This document shows, piece by piece, positions 1 to 8,839 of a stretch of 64,000 nt of DNA. Every line of letters begins with the position of its first letter. The first letter of the stretch is position 1. The DNA is from Nakamurella sp. PAMC28650 (lineage in GTDB: Bacteria > Actinomycetota > Actinomycetes > Mycobacteriales > Nakamurellaceae): contig NZ_CP060298.1 in assembly GCF_014303395.1 (NCBI RefSeq), forward strand, positions 3,243,001-3,307,000, read 5' to 3'. The translations under genes were made by a program, and so were the position numbers. The notes beneath the pieces were generated by a model, which did not search any database, had not been told where the DNA came from, and saw only the letters and a program-made list of their open reading frames with translations.

Positions 1-1
1 G

Positions 2-283
2 TCAACGTCGGCCACGTTCGATGCACGACTGCCTTTCGCCGTGACTGGCTCCTCCCTCATCGCCGGTGTCGCGATCACCGATGCGATCTACGGGCTGACG
101 GCTGTTGCGGACACGACCAGTCCTGCCTACTGGGTGATCGCAGGAACAGCCGGAGTCGTCTTCCTTGGTTGCGCGGGTCTGCGACGGCCAGTCCGATGGT
201 GGGTTGTCGCCCTGCGGGTGGGTCTGACCATCGGGTGGGTCTCCCTCGGATCGGCGGGCTACGCCGCGTTGAACACCGCGTAG
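2..283 (+). CDS. hypothetical membrane protein, C-terminal part
   Basis: The frame is open to the left edge of the window, so only the last part of the gene is visible. A GTG at 41 could be an internal start giving 80 residues, but the frame continues upstream without a stop. The visible protein has two to three hydrophobic stretches (around the AIYGLTAVAD, WVIAGTAGVVFLGCAG and WWVVALRVGLTIGWVSL segments), so it is probably an integral membrane protein or the tail of one. I do not recognise the family. The next gene starts 78 bases downstream with its own ribosome-binding site. Confidence 0.5.
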   Translation, partial: STSATFDARLPFAVTGSSLIAGVAITDAIYGLTAVADTTSPAYWVIAGTAGVVFLGCAGLRRPVRWWVVALRVGLTIGWVSLGSAGYAALNTA

Positions 284-361
284 GGCACATGACCGGACTG
301 CAGCTTCTCACCGACATCCGGCTCGGCGGCGTCGAGCACCGAACCACGCAAAGGAGTAGAT

Positions 362-976
362 GTGGCGCGAATTCCAGTCGATCAGCGGCGAAAAGATCTG
401 GTGGATGCGGCATTCCGCGTCATGGCACAGACCGGAATCGCGCAGGCAACCACTCGGGCGATCTGCGCTGAAGCCGGCGTACATCAAAGCGTTTTCCACT
501 ACTGCTTCAAGTCCAAGAAGGAACTGCTGCAGGAACTCATCCGGGTCGTCGTGGCCGACATGACAGACGCAGCAATCCTCGTCGCCGCGGTGGACTCCGA
601 CGCACTTGCCTCCCTCAGGTCGGCTTTCACGCTCCTCTGGGAGCAGGTCAAAGCCCACCCGGACCGTCAGTTGGTGTCCTACGAACTCACCGCCTACGTG
701 CTGCGGGATGCGGAACTGGCGGACCTCGCGAAATGGCAGTACGAACACTACTTCGCACAATCAGTTCGTTTGTTGACCGCCATCGAGGCATCGGCCGACA
801 TCGCGTGGAGCCTGCCGACGCCTACGTTGAGCAGGATGATCGCCACCGTCATCGACGGTCTCGTGCTCGGTTGGCTGGCCGATCGGGACGACACCCTGAC
901 CGAAGCGGCGCTCGATGAATTTGCCACCATCTTCGCTGGTCTGGCCGGACGGCGACCAGAGGGCCACGGGGGATAG
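362..976 (+). CDS. TetR/AcrR family transcriptional regulator
   Basis: A 204-residue protein with the family layout: an N-terminal three-helix DNA-binding domain (residues about 10-55, with the QATTRAICAEAGVHQSVFHY recognition region) followed by a variable all-helical ligand domain. The GTG start is supported by AAGGAG at 351-356, five bases upstream. TetR proteins usually repress a neighbouring or their own gene and are released by a small ligand. No target is evident: the upstream gene is an unknown membrane protein and the downstream one a CorA-type transporter. The C-terminal domain does not let me name a ligand. Confidence 0.85.
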   Translation: MARIPVDQRRKDLVDAAFRVMAQTGIAQATTRAICAEAGVHQSVFHYCFKSKKELLQELIRVVVADMTDAAILVAAVDSDALASLRSAFTLLWEQVKAHPDRQLVSYELTAYVLRDAELADLAKWQYEHYFAQSVRLLTAIEASADIAWSLPTPTLSRMIATVIDGLVLGWLADRDDTLTEAALDEFATIFAGLAGRRPEGHGG

Positions 977-1126
977 CCCAGCCCTGAAGTCATCATCGCT
1001 CGAACCTGCGCACCGTTGGGATGACACACATGAAAGCTACCTACACCCATATTCGAGCAGGGCTCCCAACAATCGGCGTCTGCCTCCAGCATCGGTCCCT
1101 TCGTCGCCGGCGCAACTCCTGGATTC

Positions 1127-2020
1127 GTGTGGATCCACCTTGATCAGCCGGACGCCGCCCAGATTTCGGAGGTAGCCGGCCACCTGAAGATTCCGGCCGA
1201 GGTTGCCCGCGTCATTTCCGGTCCGCACCAGCGCCCGACACTTCTGATGCTGGACTCGATCGCAGTCGTCGGGCTCAAGGTGAGCCGACCCGGAGGCGAA
1301 AGCTCGTCGACGGCCTTCGACGACGTCTTCATCGTCCTGGGCCATCGCTTCGTGCTGACCATGATGTGGTCGCCGAGCACCGTGATGCTGGAGGTCGAGC
1401 GGAGGGTGAAAGCCGAGGTCGAGACCGTTTCGCTCGGCTCGGTCGGAGTGCTGGTCACCATCGCCAGTTGCGTGATCAACGGGTACGAGGAGAGGATCAG
1501 CGCCATCAACAGCGAGGTGGACGTCCTGGAGGCGCATGTCTTCGGCTCAGGAGATGCGGACCACTCGGAGCAGATCTACCTGTTGAAAAGGAGGACCGCC
1601 GAATTCCGCCGATCGGTGGTCCCGCTCGCGCGCGGCCTGGAGCGACTGGCCAGGACCGACCTGCCGTGGCTGCTGGCCATGCCGGGCCCCGTACTCCAGG
1701 GAGTGCTCGCCGATGCCCTCAGTGCTTCGGAGGACATCGAGGGATTGGACCTACTGCTCAACGACGTGCTGCAGGCGAACGTAGCGAGAGTGACGGCAGG
1801 CCAGAACCGCACGGGACTGCAACAGAACGAAGACACCCGCAAGATTTCTACGTGGGCCGCGATCGCCCTCATACCCACCATGGTGACAGGCGTCTACGGC
1901 ATGAATTTCACCAATATGCCGGAGTTGCAATGGAAGTACGGCTACCTGCTCGCGTTGGTCGCCATCGTGATCCTGTGCTTGATCGTGCATCGACTGTTTC
2001 GCCGCAACGACTGGCTCTAG
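1127..2020 (+). CDS. CorA-family divalent metal ion transporter
   Basis: CorA proteins are pentameric inner-membrane channels for magnesium or other divalent ions. The protein has a long cytoplasmic N-terminal domain with a helical stalk, then two C-terminal membrane helices. The signature YGMNF loop lies between them near residue 260, and the protein ends in a basic RLFRR tail. At 297 residues it is shorter than usual. The conserved GFVWI strand is split by the chosen start: in-frame codons for PGF lie just upstream of the GTG, but no ATG, GTG, TTG or CTG occurs between there and the stop at 1031. The start is therefore uncertain, or the gene has lost its 5' end. The substrate metal cannot be told from the sequence. 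Confidence 0.85.
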   Translation: MWIHLDQPDAAQISEVAGHLKIPAEVARVISGPHQRPTLLMLDSIAVVGLKVSRPGGESSSTAFDDVFIVLGHRFVLTMMWSPSTVMLEVERRVKAEVETVSLGSVGVLVTIASCVINGYEERISAINSEVDVLEAHVFGSGDADHSEQIYLLKRRTAEFRRSVVPLARGLERLARTDLPWLLAMPGPVLQGVLADALSASEDIEGLDLLLNDVLQANVARVTAGQNRTGLQQNEDTRKISTWAAIALIPTMVTGVYGMNFTNMPELQWKYGYLLALVAIVILCLIVHRLFRRNDWL

Positions 2021-2293
2021 CAGGTTCAGCGCGGCGAAGAGGCCGATCGCATCGCCTGCAGACGACTGCAGCACCCGGTGCACGCCCTCCCACTGGAGTC
2101 GGGGGTGATCGACGGATCGCAGGCTCATCAGCCACCGCGGCCCGGTGTGCGGATCCTCGTCGGTCAGGCGCACGTGGGCGCCGAGGGCGGTCTCGAATTC
2201 CCCGACCTCGGCCCGTAACAGGGGCCCGGCGTGCGCCGGTTCGGGCGGCACGACGACCGTCAGGCAGTCGTCAGGTCTCAGGCCGGGGAGCAT
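1751..2293 (-). CDS. hypothetical protein downstream of the crcB pair
   Basis: The ATG lies three bases after the stop of the second crcB gene, so translation in the fluoride-channel operon is plausible. The first 90 or so residues (LTVVVPPEP, GPRWLMSL, LQWEGVHRVLQSSAGDAIGLF) look like real protein. The rest of the frame lies antisense to the last 270 bases of corA and reads like shadow sequence (GDQREQVAVLPLQLRH). The natural C-terminus probably sat near 2021 and its stop has been lost, or the two genes genuinely overlap tail to tail. I do not recognise a family. Confidence 0.45.
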   Translation of the reverse strand: MLPGLRPDDCLTVVVPPEPAHAGPLLRAEVGEFETALGAHVRLTDEDPHTGPRWLMSLRSVDHPRLQWEGVHRVLQSSAGDAIGLFAALNLLEPVVAAKQSMHDQAQDHDGDQREQVAVLPLQLRHIGEIHAVDACHHGGYEGDRGPRRNLAGVFVLLQSRAVLACRHSRYVRLQHVVEQ

Positions 2294-2296
2294 CGG

Positions 2297-2668
2297 CTAC
2301 CAGACCTGGCCGATGGCGTAGCCCAGCACGGCTGCACCCAACCCGGCCACCAGGGTGCCCAGCAGGTTGGCCACCGCGAAGAACCTGGCGCGCTGTTCGA
2401 ACAGCCGGACGGTTTCGAAGGAGAACGTCGAGTAGGTGGTCAGCGTTCCGCAGAATCCGGTGCCGACCAGTAGGTGCAGGTTCGAGGCGCTGCTGCCGGC
2501 AAGCGTCAGACCGGTCATGATGCCCAGGATCAGGCTGCCCGCCACGTTCACGCTCAGGGTGCCCCACGGGAACAGGCTGTCGTGACGGGACTGCACCGCG
2601 CGGTCGGTGAGATATCGCAGGGGTGCACCGACTGCGGCCCCGGCGGCCACCAGTAGGTATCCGATCAT
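2297..2668 (-). CDS. crcB: fluoride efflux channel CrcB/Fluc, second subunit
   Basis: Fluc/CrcB proteins export fluoride as antiparallel dimers of small four-helix subunits. This 123-residue protein has four membrane helices, the conserved GAPLRYL start of helix 1, the WGTLSVNVAGSLILG segment and the GFCGTLTTYSTFSFE pore motif, whose phenylalanines line the fluoride path. Its ATG overlaps the stop of the preceding crcB by four bases. As in many Gram-positive bacteria, two adjacent crcB genes probably make a heterodimer. I saw no fluoride riboswitch upstream of the pair. Confidence 0.92.
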   Translation of the reverse strand: MIGYLLVAAGAAVGAPLRYLTDRAVQSRHDSLFPWGTLSVNVAGSLILGIMTGLTLAGSSASNLHLLVGTGFCGTLTTYSTFSFETVRLFEQRARFFAVANLLGTLVAGLGAAVLGYAIGQVW

Positions 2669-3177
2669 CGGAGCGGCCCTCCGGCGTCGGTGCCGTCGGC
2701 ACGCGGGAACAGACGTCGGCCGAGGTACAGGCCGAGGCCGACGGCCGCGACGGCGCCCGCTGCCGTTGCGAACAGGTAGGCCAGTGCGATGCCGGCGTCG
2801 CCGTGTCGCAACAGCGTCTGGATGTCCACCGCGTAGGTCGAGAAGGTGGTGAAACCTCCGAGCACCCCGGTACCCAGGAATGGCCTGAGCAGCGGCGGCG
2901 GCGAACTCATCTCGCCGATCACACCCAACAGGACGCCGATGGCCAGGCAGCCGGTGAGATTGATGGTCAGGGTTGCGGACGGGAAGTGATCCGTCGGAGT
3001 CGGCCACCAGCGCCCGATCTGGTATCGCAGGAGCGCCCCGATGACACCGCCGACGGCGATCACGCCCAACACCGCCGGATGACGGGCGCCGTACTCCCGA
3101 CGTTGCGACACGTCACGCAGATCGACGTCGGGATCCGTCGACGCGGGTTCGTTACCCGGTGGCCGGGGGTCTGACAT
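2665..3177 (-). CDS. crcB: fluoride efflux channel CrcB/Fluc, first subunit
   Basis: This is the upstream partner of the crcB pair, 170 residues long. It has a hydrophilic extension of about 35 residues before the first membrane helix, which its partner lacks. It shows the family marks GALLRYQIGRW, the TLTINLTGCLAIG segment and GVLGGFTTFSTYAVD, followed by a fourth helix and a short basic/acidic tail. The ATG is the first gene of the operon on this strand. Tandem 19-base repeats lie directly upstream in the 5' region. Confidence 0.92.
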   Translation of the reverse strand: MSDPRPPGNEPASTDPDVDLRDVSQRREYGARHPAVLGVIAVGGVIGALLRYQIGRWWPTPTDHFPSATLTINLTGCLAIGVLLGVIGEMSSPPPLLRPFLGTGVLGGFTTFSTYAVDIQTLLRHGDAGIALAYLFATAAGAVAAVGLGLYLGRRLFPRADGTDAGGPLR

Positions 3178-3204
3178 GACTCTCCTAGACGTAGGTCCAC
3201 ACCT

Positions 3205-3261
3205 CAGGCGGGTCGGCGTGGATCAGGCGGGTCGGCGTGGATCAGCCGGGTCGGCGTGGAT
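3205..3261. repeat. three tandem 19-bp repeats
   Basis: Three head-to-tail copies of CAGGCGGGTCGGCGTGGAT fill the spacer upstream of the crcB pair. The first two copies are identical and the third differs at one base. No frame or promoter explains them. Confidence 0.9.
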
Positions 3262-3333
3262 CAACTTCGCAGGCATGGATGAAAGTTGCCCGTTTGGTGC
3301 GCGTGGGACAGAAATCGACAACTTGATCCATGC
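3254..3333. repeat. dispersed palindromic intergenic repeat, copy 1
   Basis: The arms GCGTGGATCAAC (left) and the reverse complement of CAACTTGATCCATGC (right) face each other across about 50 bases. The interior carries TGGGACAGAAATCGAC. The same 16 bases occur in inverse orientation inside a similar palindrome at 15971-16083, so this looks like one copy of a REP-like family. Confidence 0.6.
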
Positions 3334-3405
3334 GGCCCGGCGACAACTTGATCCGTGCGGCCCGGCGACGACTTGATCCATGCGGCCCGGTGACGCCTTG
3401 ATCCA
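3316..3405. repeat. tandem 25-bp repeats, 3.6 copies
   Basis: Three full copies (starting at 3316, 3341 and 3366) of a 25-base unit reading CGACAACTTGATCCATGCGG plus CCCGG, then a 15-base partial copy. Copies differ by one or two bases. The array ends just before the reductase gene at 3424, and its first unit overlaps the right arm of the dispersed palindrome. Confidence 0.9.
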
Positions 3406-3411
3406 AACGCC

Positions 3412-3417
3412 TATCTT
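3412..3417 (+). promoter_or_regulatory. -10 element for a leaderless start
   Basis: TATCTT begins exactly 12 bases before the ATG at 3424, which places transcription start on the A of the start codon. No Shine-Dalgarno sequence precedes this gene. Leaderless mRNAs of this form are common in actinobacteria. Confidence 0.55.
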
Positions 3418-3423
3418 GTCCGT

Positions 3424-4290
3424 ATGCCAACCCTCGCCGTGACGGGCTCGACCGGCAAGGTCGGCGGGATGGTCGCTGCGCGGATCGCCACGGCCGGCCG
3501 CCGACAGCGACTGATCGTCCGGGATGCCTCACGGGCCCCGGACCTCCCGGGCGACGTGGCGGTCGCCGACTACCTGGATCGCCGGGCGGGTACGGCCGCA
3601 CTTCGGGGCATCCGGACGCTGTTCATGGTGTCGGCCGCGGAGAAACCGGACCGCGTGCAGGACCATCTGACGTTCATCGACGCAGCCAGGGAGGCCGGGG
3701 TCGAGCAGTTGGTCTACCTGTCCTTTTTCGGCGCCGCGCCGGACGCCACCTTCACCCTCGGCCGCGACCACTGGGCCACCGAGGAACACCTCCGCGCCAG
3801 CGGGATCGATCACGTCATCCTCCGGGACAACCTCTACCTCGACTTCCTCCCCGGGCTGGTCGGTGACGACGGGGCGATCCGCGGTCCGGCCGGCGCCGGA
3901 AAGGTGGCGGCCGTCGCCCAGTGCGATGTCGCCGAGGTGGCGGCGAACGTCCTGCTCGACCCGGAGCCGCACCTGGGAAAGACGTATTCATTGACCGGCC
4001 CGGAGGACGTCTCGCTGGCCCGGGTCGCCGAGATCATCACCAGCCGTCGGGGACGGCAGGTCCGGTACGTCGACGAGACGCTGGACGAGGCCTACGCCTC
4101 GCGGGAGGTGTACGGCGCGCCGGCCTGGCAGGTCGAGGCCTGGGTCAGCACCTACACGGCGATCGCGGCGGGCGAGATGGCCGGGGCCGGCGGGGATGTC
4201 CAGTCCCTGACCGGTCACCGGGCGACCAGCCTGGAGGATCTGCTGGTCGGTCCGCCGAGCGGGGAATTCTCCGTTGATCGCCGCGACTAG
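3424..4290 (+). CDS. NmrA-like NAD(P)-binding oxidoreductase
   Basis: A 288-residue Rossmann-fold protein with the nucleotide-binding motif GSTGKVGG at residues 8-15. It has the NmrA/HSCARG layout: no canonical YxxxK catalytic pair, but the family features [12 protein letters not shown] and [24 protein letters not shown]. Family members either reduce quinones or flavonoids, or act as NAD(P)-sensing regulators, so the activity is unproven. It is probably leaderless, and no ribosome-binding site is visible. It stands between the repeat-filled spacer and thrS, and no operon partner suggests a substrate. Confidence 0.8.
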   Translation: MPTLAVTGSTGKVGGMVAARIATAGRRQRLIVRDASRAPDLPGDVAVADYLDRRAGTAALRGIRTLFMVSAAEKPDRVQDHLTFIDAAREAGVEQLVYLSFFGAAPDATFTLGRDHWATEEHLRASGIDHVILRDNLYLDFLPGLVGDDGAIRGPAGAGKVAAVAQCDVAEVAANVLLDPEPHLGKTYSLTGPEDVSLARVAEIITSRRGRQVRYVDETLDEAYASREVYGAPAWQVEAWVSTYTAIAAGEMAGAGGDVQSLTGHRATSLEDLLVGPPSGEFSVDRRD

Positions 4291-4349
4291 CATCGAAGCA
4301 CCAGATCCACCCGGAAAATCAGGTCCGTACCGAAAGAGGAGTTCCCCTC

Positions 4350-6428
4350 GTGTCCGTCGTCGCTCATCCCCCCGCTGCTGCGCGCGTGAGGGTTCCGGCG
4401 GGCACGACCGCCTCCCAGGCGATCGGGGAGGCCGGGCTTCCCCGCAACGGGGCAGACGCCGTCGTCGTGGTCCGCGATGACACGGGCCAGCTGCGAGACC
4501 TTGCCTGGTCGCCGCCCCAGGACACCGAGGTCGAGGCGGTCGCGGCCAACACCGAGGACGGCAGGTCGGTCATCCGTCACTCGGCCGCCCACGTCCTGGC
4601 GCAGGCCGTCCAGCAGCAGTTCCCGGACGCCAAGCTCGGGATCGGCCCGCCGATCCGGGACGGCTTCTACTACGACTTCAGCGTCGAGAAGCCCTTCACT
4701 CCAGAAGATCTGACTGCTCTGGAAAAGCGGATGAAGCAGATCGTCAAGGCCGGCCAGCGGTTCTCGCGTCGTGTCTATCCTTCGGTCGAGCAGGCGCGGG
4801 TCGAGCTGGCGGACGAGCCGTTCAAGCTCGAACTCGTCGACCTCAAATCCGACCACAGCGTCGACACCACCGAGATCATGGAGCTCGGAACCGGTGAGCT
4901 GACCGCCTACGACAACCTGCACGCGCACACGGGCGATCGGATCTGGGGCGACCTGTGCCGCGGACCGCACCTGCCGACCACCAAGGGAATTCCGGCGTTC
5001 AAGCTGACCAAGTCCTCTGCCGCCTACTGGCGGGGCGATCAGAAGAACGCCGGCATGCAGCGCATCTACGGCACCGCGTGGGAGGACCAGGAGGCGTTGG
5101 ATGCCTACCTCCTCGCCCAGGCCGAGGCCGAACGCCGGGATCACCGCAAGCTCGGCAACGAGTTGGATCTGTTCAGCTTCCCCGAGCAGCTGGGTTCGGG
5201 GTTGGCGGTATTCCACCCGCGGGGCGGCATCATCCGGAACGAGATGGAGCAGTACTCGCGTCTGCGTCACATCCAGGCCGGCTACGAGTTCGTGAACACC
5301 CCGCACATCACCAAGGGCCAGCTGTACGAGACCTCCGGGCACCTCGACTGGTACCGCGAGGGCATGTTCCCGGCGATGCACCTGGACGCGGAGCTCAACG
5401 ACGACGGAACCGTTCGCAAGCCGGGTCAGGACTACTACCTGAAGCCGATGAACTGCCCGATGCACAACCTGATCTTCGACGCTCGCGGGCGTTCGTACCG
5501 GGAACTCCCCTTGCGGCTCTTCGAGTTCGGCACCGTCTATCGCAACGAGCCGTCCGGTGTCATCCACGGCCTGACCAGGGCACGCGGCTTCACCCAGGAC
5601 GACGCCCACATCTACTGCACCCGCGACCAGATGCGTGACGAGCTGGCGAGCCTGCTCACCTTCGTCCTCGATCTGCTCAAGGACTACGGCCTGGACGATT
5701 TCTACCTCGAGCTGTCCACCCGGAACCCGGAGAAGTCGATCGGGGACGACGAGACCTGGGACGTCGCCACCAGCACCCTGGCCGAGGTGGCCATCGCCTC
5801 CGGTCTCGAACTCGTCCCGGATCCCGAGGGCGCGGCGTTCTACGGACCGAAGATCTCGGTGCAGGCGAGGGACGCGATCGGCCGGACCTGGCAGATGTCG
5901 ACCATCCAACTCGATTTCATGCTGCCGGAACGGTTCGAGCTCGAATACTCGGCGGCCGATGGCACCCGCCAGCGGCCGGTGATGATCCACCGGGCCCTGT
6001 TCGGGTCGATCGAACGGTTCTTCGCCGTGCTCACCGAGCACTACGCCGGTGCCTTCCCGGCCTGGCTCTCGCCCGTGCAGGTCGTCGGCATCCCGGTGGC
6101 CGAAGCCTTCGGCGACCATCTGGAGAAGGTCGCGGCGGTGGCGAGAGCTCGCGGCCTCAGGTTCCAGGTCGACCATTCCGACGACCGGATGCAGAAGAAG
6201 ATCCGCAATCACACCACCGGCAAGGTGCCGTTCATGCTGCTGGCCGGCGCGAACGACGTCGAGAACGAGGCCGTGTCGTTCCGGTTCCGCGACGGGTCGC
6301 AGATCAACGGGGTCCCCGTCCAGGAGGCGGTCGGCGCCATCGACCGCTGGATCACCGGGCGGAACAACCTCTCACCTTCGGCGGAGAACTTCGCCGTTGG
6401 AGTCACGGTCAAGACAGTCGAGGTGTGA
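4350..6428 (+). CDS. thrS: threonyl-tRNA synthetase
   Basis: This cytoplasmic class II enzyme charges tRNA-Thr with threonine. The 692-residue protein has the full bacterial layout: an N-terminal TGS domain, the second additional (editing) domain with HSAAHVLAQ, then the catalytic core with the zinc/threonine-binding cysteine in KPMNCPMHN. Motif 2 is [12 protein letters not shown], motif 3 is [15 protein letters not shown], and an anticodon-binding domain ends the protein. The GTG start has AGAGGAG eight bases upstream. The stop lies four bases before the HIT gene, so thrS opens the operon that continues into PIM-lipid synthesis, as in Mycobacterium. No T-box leader was seen. Confidence 0.97.
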   Translation: MSVVAHPPAAARVRVPAGTTASQAIGEAGLPRNGADAVVVVRDDTGQLRDLAWSPPQDTEVEAVAANTEDGRSVIRHSAAHVLAQAVQQQFPDAKLGIGPPIRDGFYYDFSVEKPFTPEDLTALEKRMKQIVKAGQRFSRRVYPSVEQARVELADEPFKLELVDLKSDHSVDTTEIMELGTGELTAYDNLHAHTGDRIWGDLCRGPHLPTTKGIPAFKLTKSSAAYWRGDQKNAGMQRIYGTAWEDQEALDAYLLAQAEAERRDHRKLGNELDLFSFPEQLGSGLAVFHPRGGIIRNEMEQYSRLRHIQAGYEFVNTPHITKGQLYETSGHLDWYREGMFPAMHLDAELNDDGTVRKPGQDYYLKPMNCPMHNLIFDARGRSYRELPLRLFEFGTVYRNEPSGVIHGLTRARGFTQDDAHIYCTRDQMRDELASLLTFVLDLLKDYGLDDFYLELSTRNPEKSIGDDETWDVATSTLAEVAIASGLELVPDPEGAAFYGPKISVQARDAIGRTWQMSTIQLDFMLPERFELEYSAADGTRQRPVMIHRALFGSIERFFAVLTEHYAGAFPAWLSPVQVVGIPVAEAFGDHLEKVAAVARARGLRFQVDHSDDRMQKKIRNHTTGKVPFMLLAGANDVENEAVSFRFRDGSQINGVPVQEAVGAIDRWITGRNNLSPSAENFAVGVTVKTVEV

Positions 6429-6432
6429 GTCG

Positions 6433-7017
6433 GTGACCGGCGCGCCGGACGCTCCCGCCACTCCGGCCGCCGGGCTGCCGGATGGCGTCGAACTGGTGCG
6501 GCAGGACGGAATCGGCATCCCTGACCGCTGGGCCAGGCTCTGGACGCCACACCGGATGGCGTATGTCACAGCGGAGGACCGGGGGAGCCCCGACGGTGCC
6601 GTTGACTGCCCGTTCGACCGCATCCCGACCCTGGAGGACGCCGCCGGGCTGGTCGTCGCGCGGGGTGCCACGGTCTACGCGGTGCTCAATCTGTTCCCGT
6701 ACAACCCAGGCCATCTCATGGTGGTGCCCTACCGGCACGTCGCCGACTACACCGAACTCGACCCGGCCGAGATGGGTGAGTTGGGCGAGTTCACCAGCCA
6801 TGCGATGACGGTGCTGCGCAGGGTGTCCGCTCCGCACGGATTCAACATCGGGATCAACGCGGGGGAGTCGGCCGGTGCCGGCATTGCCGCCCACCTCCAT
6901 CAGCACGTGGTGCCCCGGTGGGGCGGCGACGCCAACTTCATGCCGGTCATCGGCGCGACGAAGGTCCTGCCGCAGCTTCTGGGCGAGACCAGGGCGCTGA
7001 TCGCCGCCGCCTGGTGA
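6433..7017 (+). CDS. HIT-family protein, Ap4A phosphorylase type
   Basis: HIT proteins hydrolyse or phosphorolyse nucleotide phosphate bonds. This 194-residue protein has the histidine triad in AAHLHQHVVPRW and the upstream AVLNLFPYNPGHLMVVP strand region. It sits directly between thrS and pgsA. That is the position and size of mycobacterial Rv2613c, which acts as a diadenosine tetraphosphate phosphorylase, so the same role is likely here. The GTG start is four bases after the thrS stop. Ap4A is a side product of aminoacyl-tRNA synthetases, which fits the thrS linkage. Confidence 0.88.
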   Translation: MTGAPDAPATPAAGLPDGVELVRQDGIGIPDRWARLWTPHRMAYVTAEDRGSPDGAVDCPFDRIPTLEDAAGLVVARGATVYAVLNLFPYNPGHLMVVPYRHVADYTELDPAEMGELGEFTSHAMTVLRRVSAPHGFNIGINAGESAGAGIAAHLHQHVVPRWGGDANFMPVIGATKVLPQLLGETRALIAAAW

Positions 7018-7196
7018 CCGCCCGTCGCCCACCGGGCCGGTGGTCCGCTCGCGGGTGAGCAGAGGCGGATGCGCCGGACCGGGTTGTTCGCCGACTATCG
7101 TGAACGCTTGCACTGACGTTTCCGCAGGCCCCGTTCCAGCCCCGCCCGACACCGTTCCAGCCCCGCCAGCCCGCCCGCCGACCCGAGGGGACCGAC

Positions 7197-7868
7197 ATGC
7201 TCAACTCGATTGCGCGCGGCTCGGTATCCAAGGTCACCGATCCGGTGGGACGGACGCTGCTGCGCTGGGGTCTGAGCCCTGACCTGGTCACCGTCATCGG
7301 CACGGTCGGTGCAGTGGCCGCCTCGATCTCGCTGTTCGGTACCGGGCACCTCTTCTGGGGCACGATGGCCGTCACCGCGTTCGTGTTCTTCGATCTCTTC
7401 GACGGCGCGATGGCCAGGGCCCGCGGATTCGGCACCGACTTCGGCCTCGTCCTGGATGCCTCCTGCGATCGAATCGCCGACGGCGCGCTCTTCGGCGCGC
7501 TGACGTACTACAGCTTCGTGCTCAAGCACGACCCGTGGCTGGGTGCGGCCTGTCTGATCATCCTGGTGGCCGGTCAGGTGATCTCCTACGTCAAGGCGCG
7601 CGCCGACTCGGTCGATCTCCGGATCGGCGGCGCGTTGGCCGAACGCGCCGAACGCAACGTGCTCGGGCTGGTCGGAGCCGGGCTGGCCGGTCTGGGACTC
7701 AAGATCGCTCTTCCCATCTGCCTGTGGCTGCTCGCCGCGGCCTGTCTGGTGACCGTGGTGCAACGCCTCGTCCAGGTCCGCAACGCCGCCAAGGCCAAGG
7801 GGCAGTTCGGCCCGACCCAGCCGTCCGGCACTCCCGGGCACGGTCCGGCCACCGGCCGGCAGCGGTGA
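7197..7868 (+). CDS. pgsA: phosphatidylinositol phosphate synthase (CDP-alcohol phosphatidyltransferase)
   Basis: This integral membrane enzyme joins inositol phosphate to CDP-diacylglycerol, the first step of phosphatidylinositol and PIM synthesis in actinobacteria. The catalytic motif DGxxAR(x8)GxxxDxxxD is complete: DG and AR in FDGAMARARG, then G, D and D in FGLVLDASCD. About six membrane helices follow or flank it. The ATG start has a GAGGGGA sequence nearby. The stop overlaps the next gene (GTGA), and the following patA and pimA genes support the phosphatidylinositol assignment over phosphatidylglycerol phosphate synthase. Confidence 0.92.
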   Translation: MLNSIARGSVSKVTDPVGRTLLRWGLSPDLVTVIGTVGAVAASISLFGTGHLFWGTMAVTAFVFFDLFDGAMARARGFGTDFGLVLDASCDRIADGALFGALTYYSFVLKHDPWLGAACLIILVAGQVISYVKARADSVDLRIGGALAERAERNVLGLVGAGLAGLGLKIALPICLWLLAAACLVTVVQRLVQVRNAAKAKGQFGPTQPSGTPGHGPATGRQR

Positions 7869-8839
7869 GCCCCGCTGTCGACGAACTGATCGCCCTTGGT
7901 TACAGCGCCGCGTGGTCGGCGGCGCGCACCGTGCCCGGCCGACCGGCGTACCGCATCGCCAGATCCGCCGCCGATCTGGCCATGTCCCGGCAGGGGCCGT
8001 CGGTCGTGCAGTACGCCCGGAACCTGCGCAGGGTGCTGGGGGAGCGGGCCACCCCGTCCACGCTGCACGACACCACCGCCGCCGGCCTGAGGTCGTATGC
8101 GCGGTACTGGCTCGAGACCTTCCGCCTCCCCTCGATGGATCGCGAAGAGGTGTTGGCCAGGGCGATGTCGGACACCGACGGCATGGAACACATCGCGGAC
8201 GCGGTCGCCGCGGGCCGGGGAGTCGTTCTGGCCCTGCCGCATTCGGGCAACTGGGATGTCGCAGGGCTGATGCTGGCCCATCAGTACGGCTCGCTGACCA
8301 GCGTGGCCGAGCGACTGGAACCGGAGAGTCTGTACCGCAGATTCGTGCAGTTCCGGGAGTCCCTGGGCATGGAGATCCTCCCGCTGACCGGCGGCGCCAC
8401 CTCGACATCCTCGATCCTGAAGGAACGACTCAGGGCCGGTGGCATCGTCTGCCTGCTCGGCGACCGCGACCTCACGGCCAGCGGTGTGCCGGTCGAGTTC
8501 TTCGGCGAACAGACCCGGATGCCGGCCGGTCCGGCCATGTTGGCCGCGCTGACCGGGGCTGATCTGTGCGTGGCCCATCTCGGCTTCACGCAGCAAGGGC
8601 ACGAGTACGGATGGAAGACCCACGTCTCGCCGCCGGTGGAACTTCCCGGGACCAGACTGGCGGAGCGGGTGCGGGTCGGTACCCAGCGGGTCGCGAACCT
8701 GTTCCAGAGCACCATCTCGGAGCGACCGCAGGACTGGCACATGCTCCAGCCGCTGTGGCTGGCCGATCTCCGGGCCGGTCACGAGGCGCTGGGTGAACCC
8801 GCCGACACCGGTGGCCGGCGAACGCGGTCGGGCCCGTGA
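7865..8839 (+). CDS. patA: phosphatidylinositol mannoside acyltransferase
   Basis: PatA transfers an acyl chain to the first mannose of PIM1/PIM2 at the cytoplasmic face of the membrane. The protein (324 residues from the GTG) belongs to the LpxL/HtrB-like acyltransferases. It has the catalytic HxxxxD in PHSGNWDVAG and the conserved LLGDRDLTASGVPVEFFG block. The GTG overlaps the pgsA stop by four bases, and the stop overlaps or abuts pimA, so the three genes are translated together as in Mycobacterium (Rv2612c-Rv2610c). Confidence 0.9.
   Translation: MSPAVDELIALGYSAAWSAARTVPGRPAYRIARSAADLAMSRQGPSVVQYARNLRRVLGERATPSTLHDTTAAGLRSYARYWLETFRLPSMDREEVLARAMSDTDGMEHIADAVAAGRGVVLALPHSGNWDVAGLMLAHQYGSLTSVAERLEPESLYRRFVQFRESLGMEILPLTGGATSTSSILKERLRAGGIVCLLGDRDLTASGVPVEFFGEQTRMPAGPAMLAALTGADLCVAHLGFTQQGHEYGWKTHVSPPVELPGTRLAERVRVGTQRVANLFQSTISERPQDWHMLQPLWLADLRAGHEALGEPADTGGRRTRSGP

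Noticed and set aside
3178-3300. fluoride riboswitch upstream of the crcB pair
   Set aside because: The leader of the crcB operon is mostly 19-bp repeats. I could not find the conserved pseudoknot bases of the crcB motif on the minus strand.
4291-4349. T-box leader for thrS
   Set aside because: The spacer is only 59 bases and has no T-box sequence or terminator hairpin.
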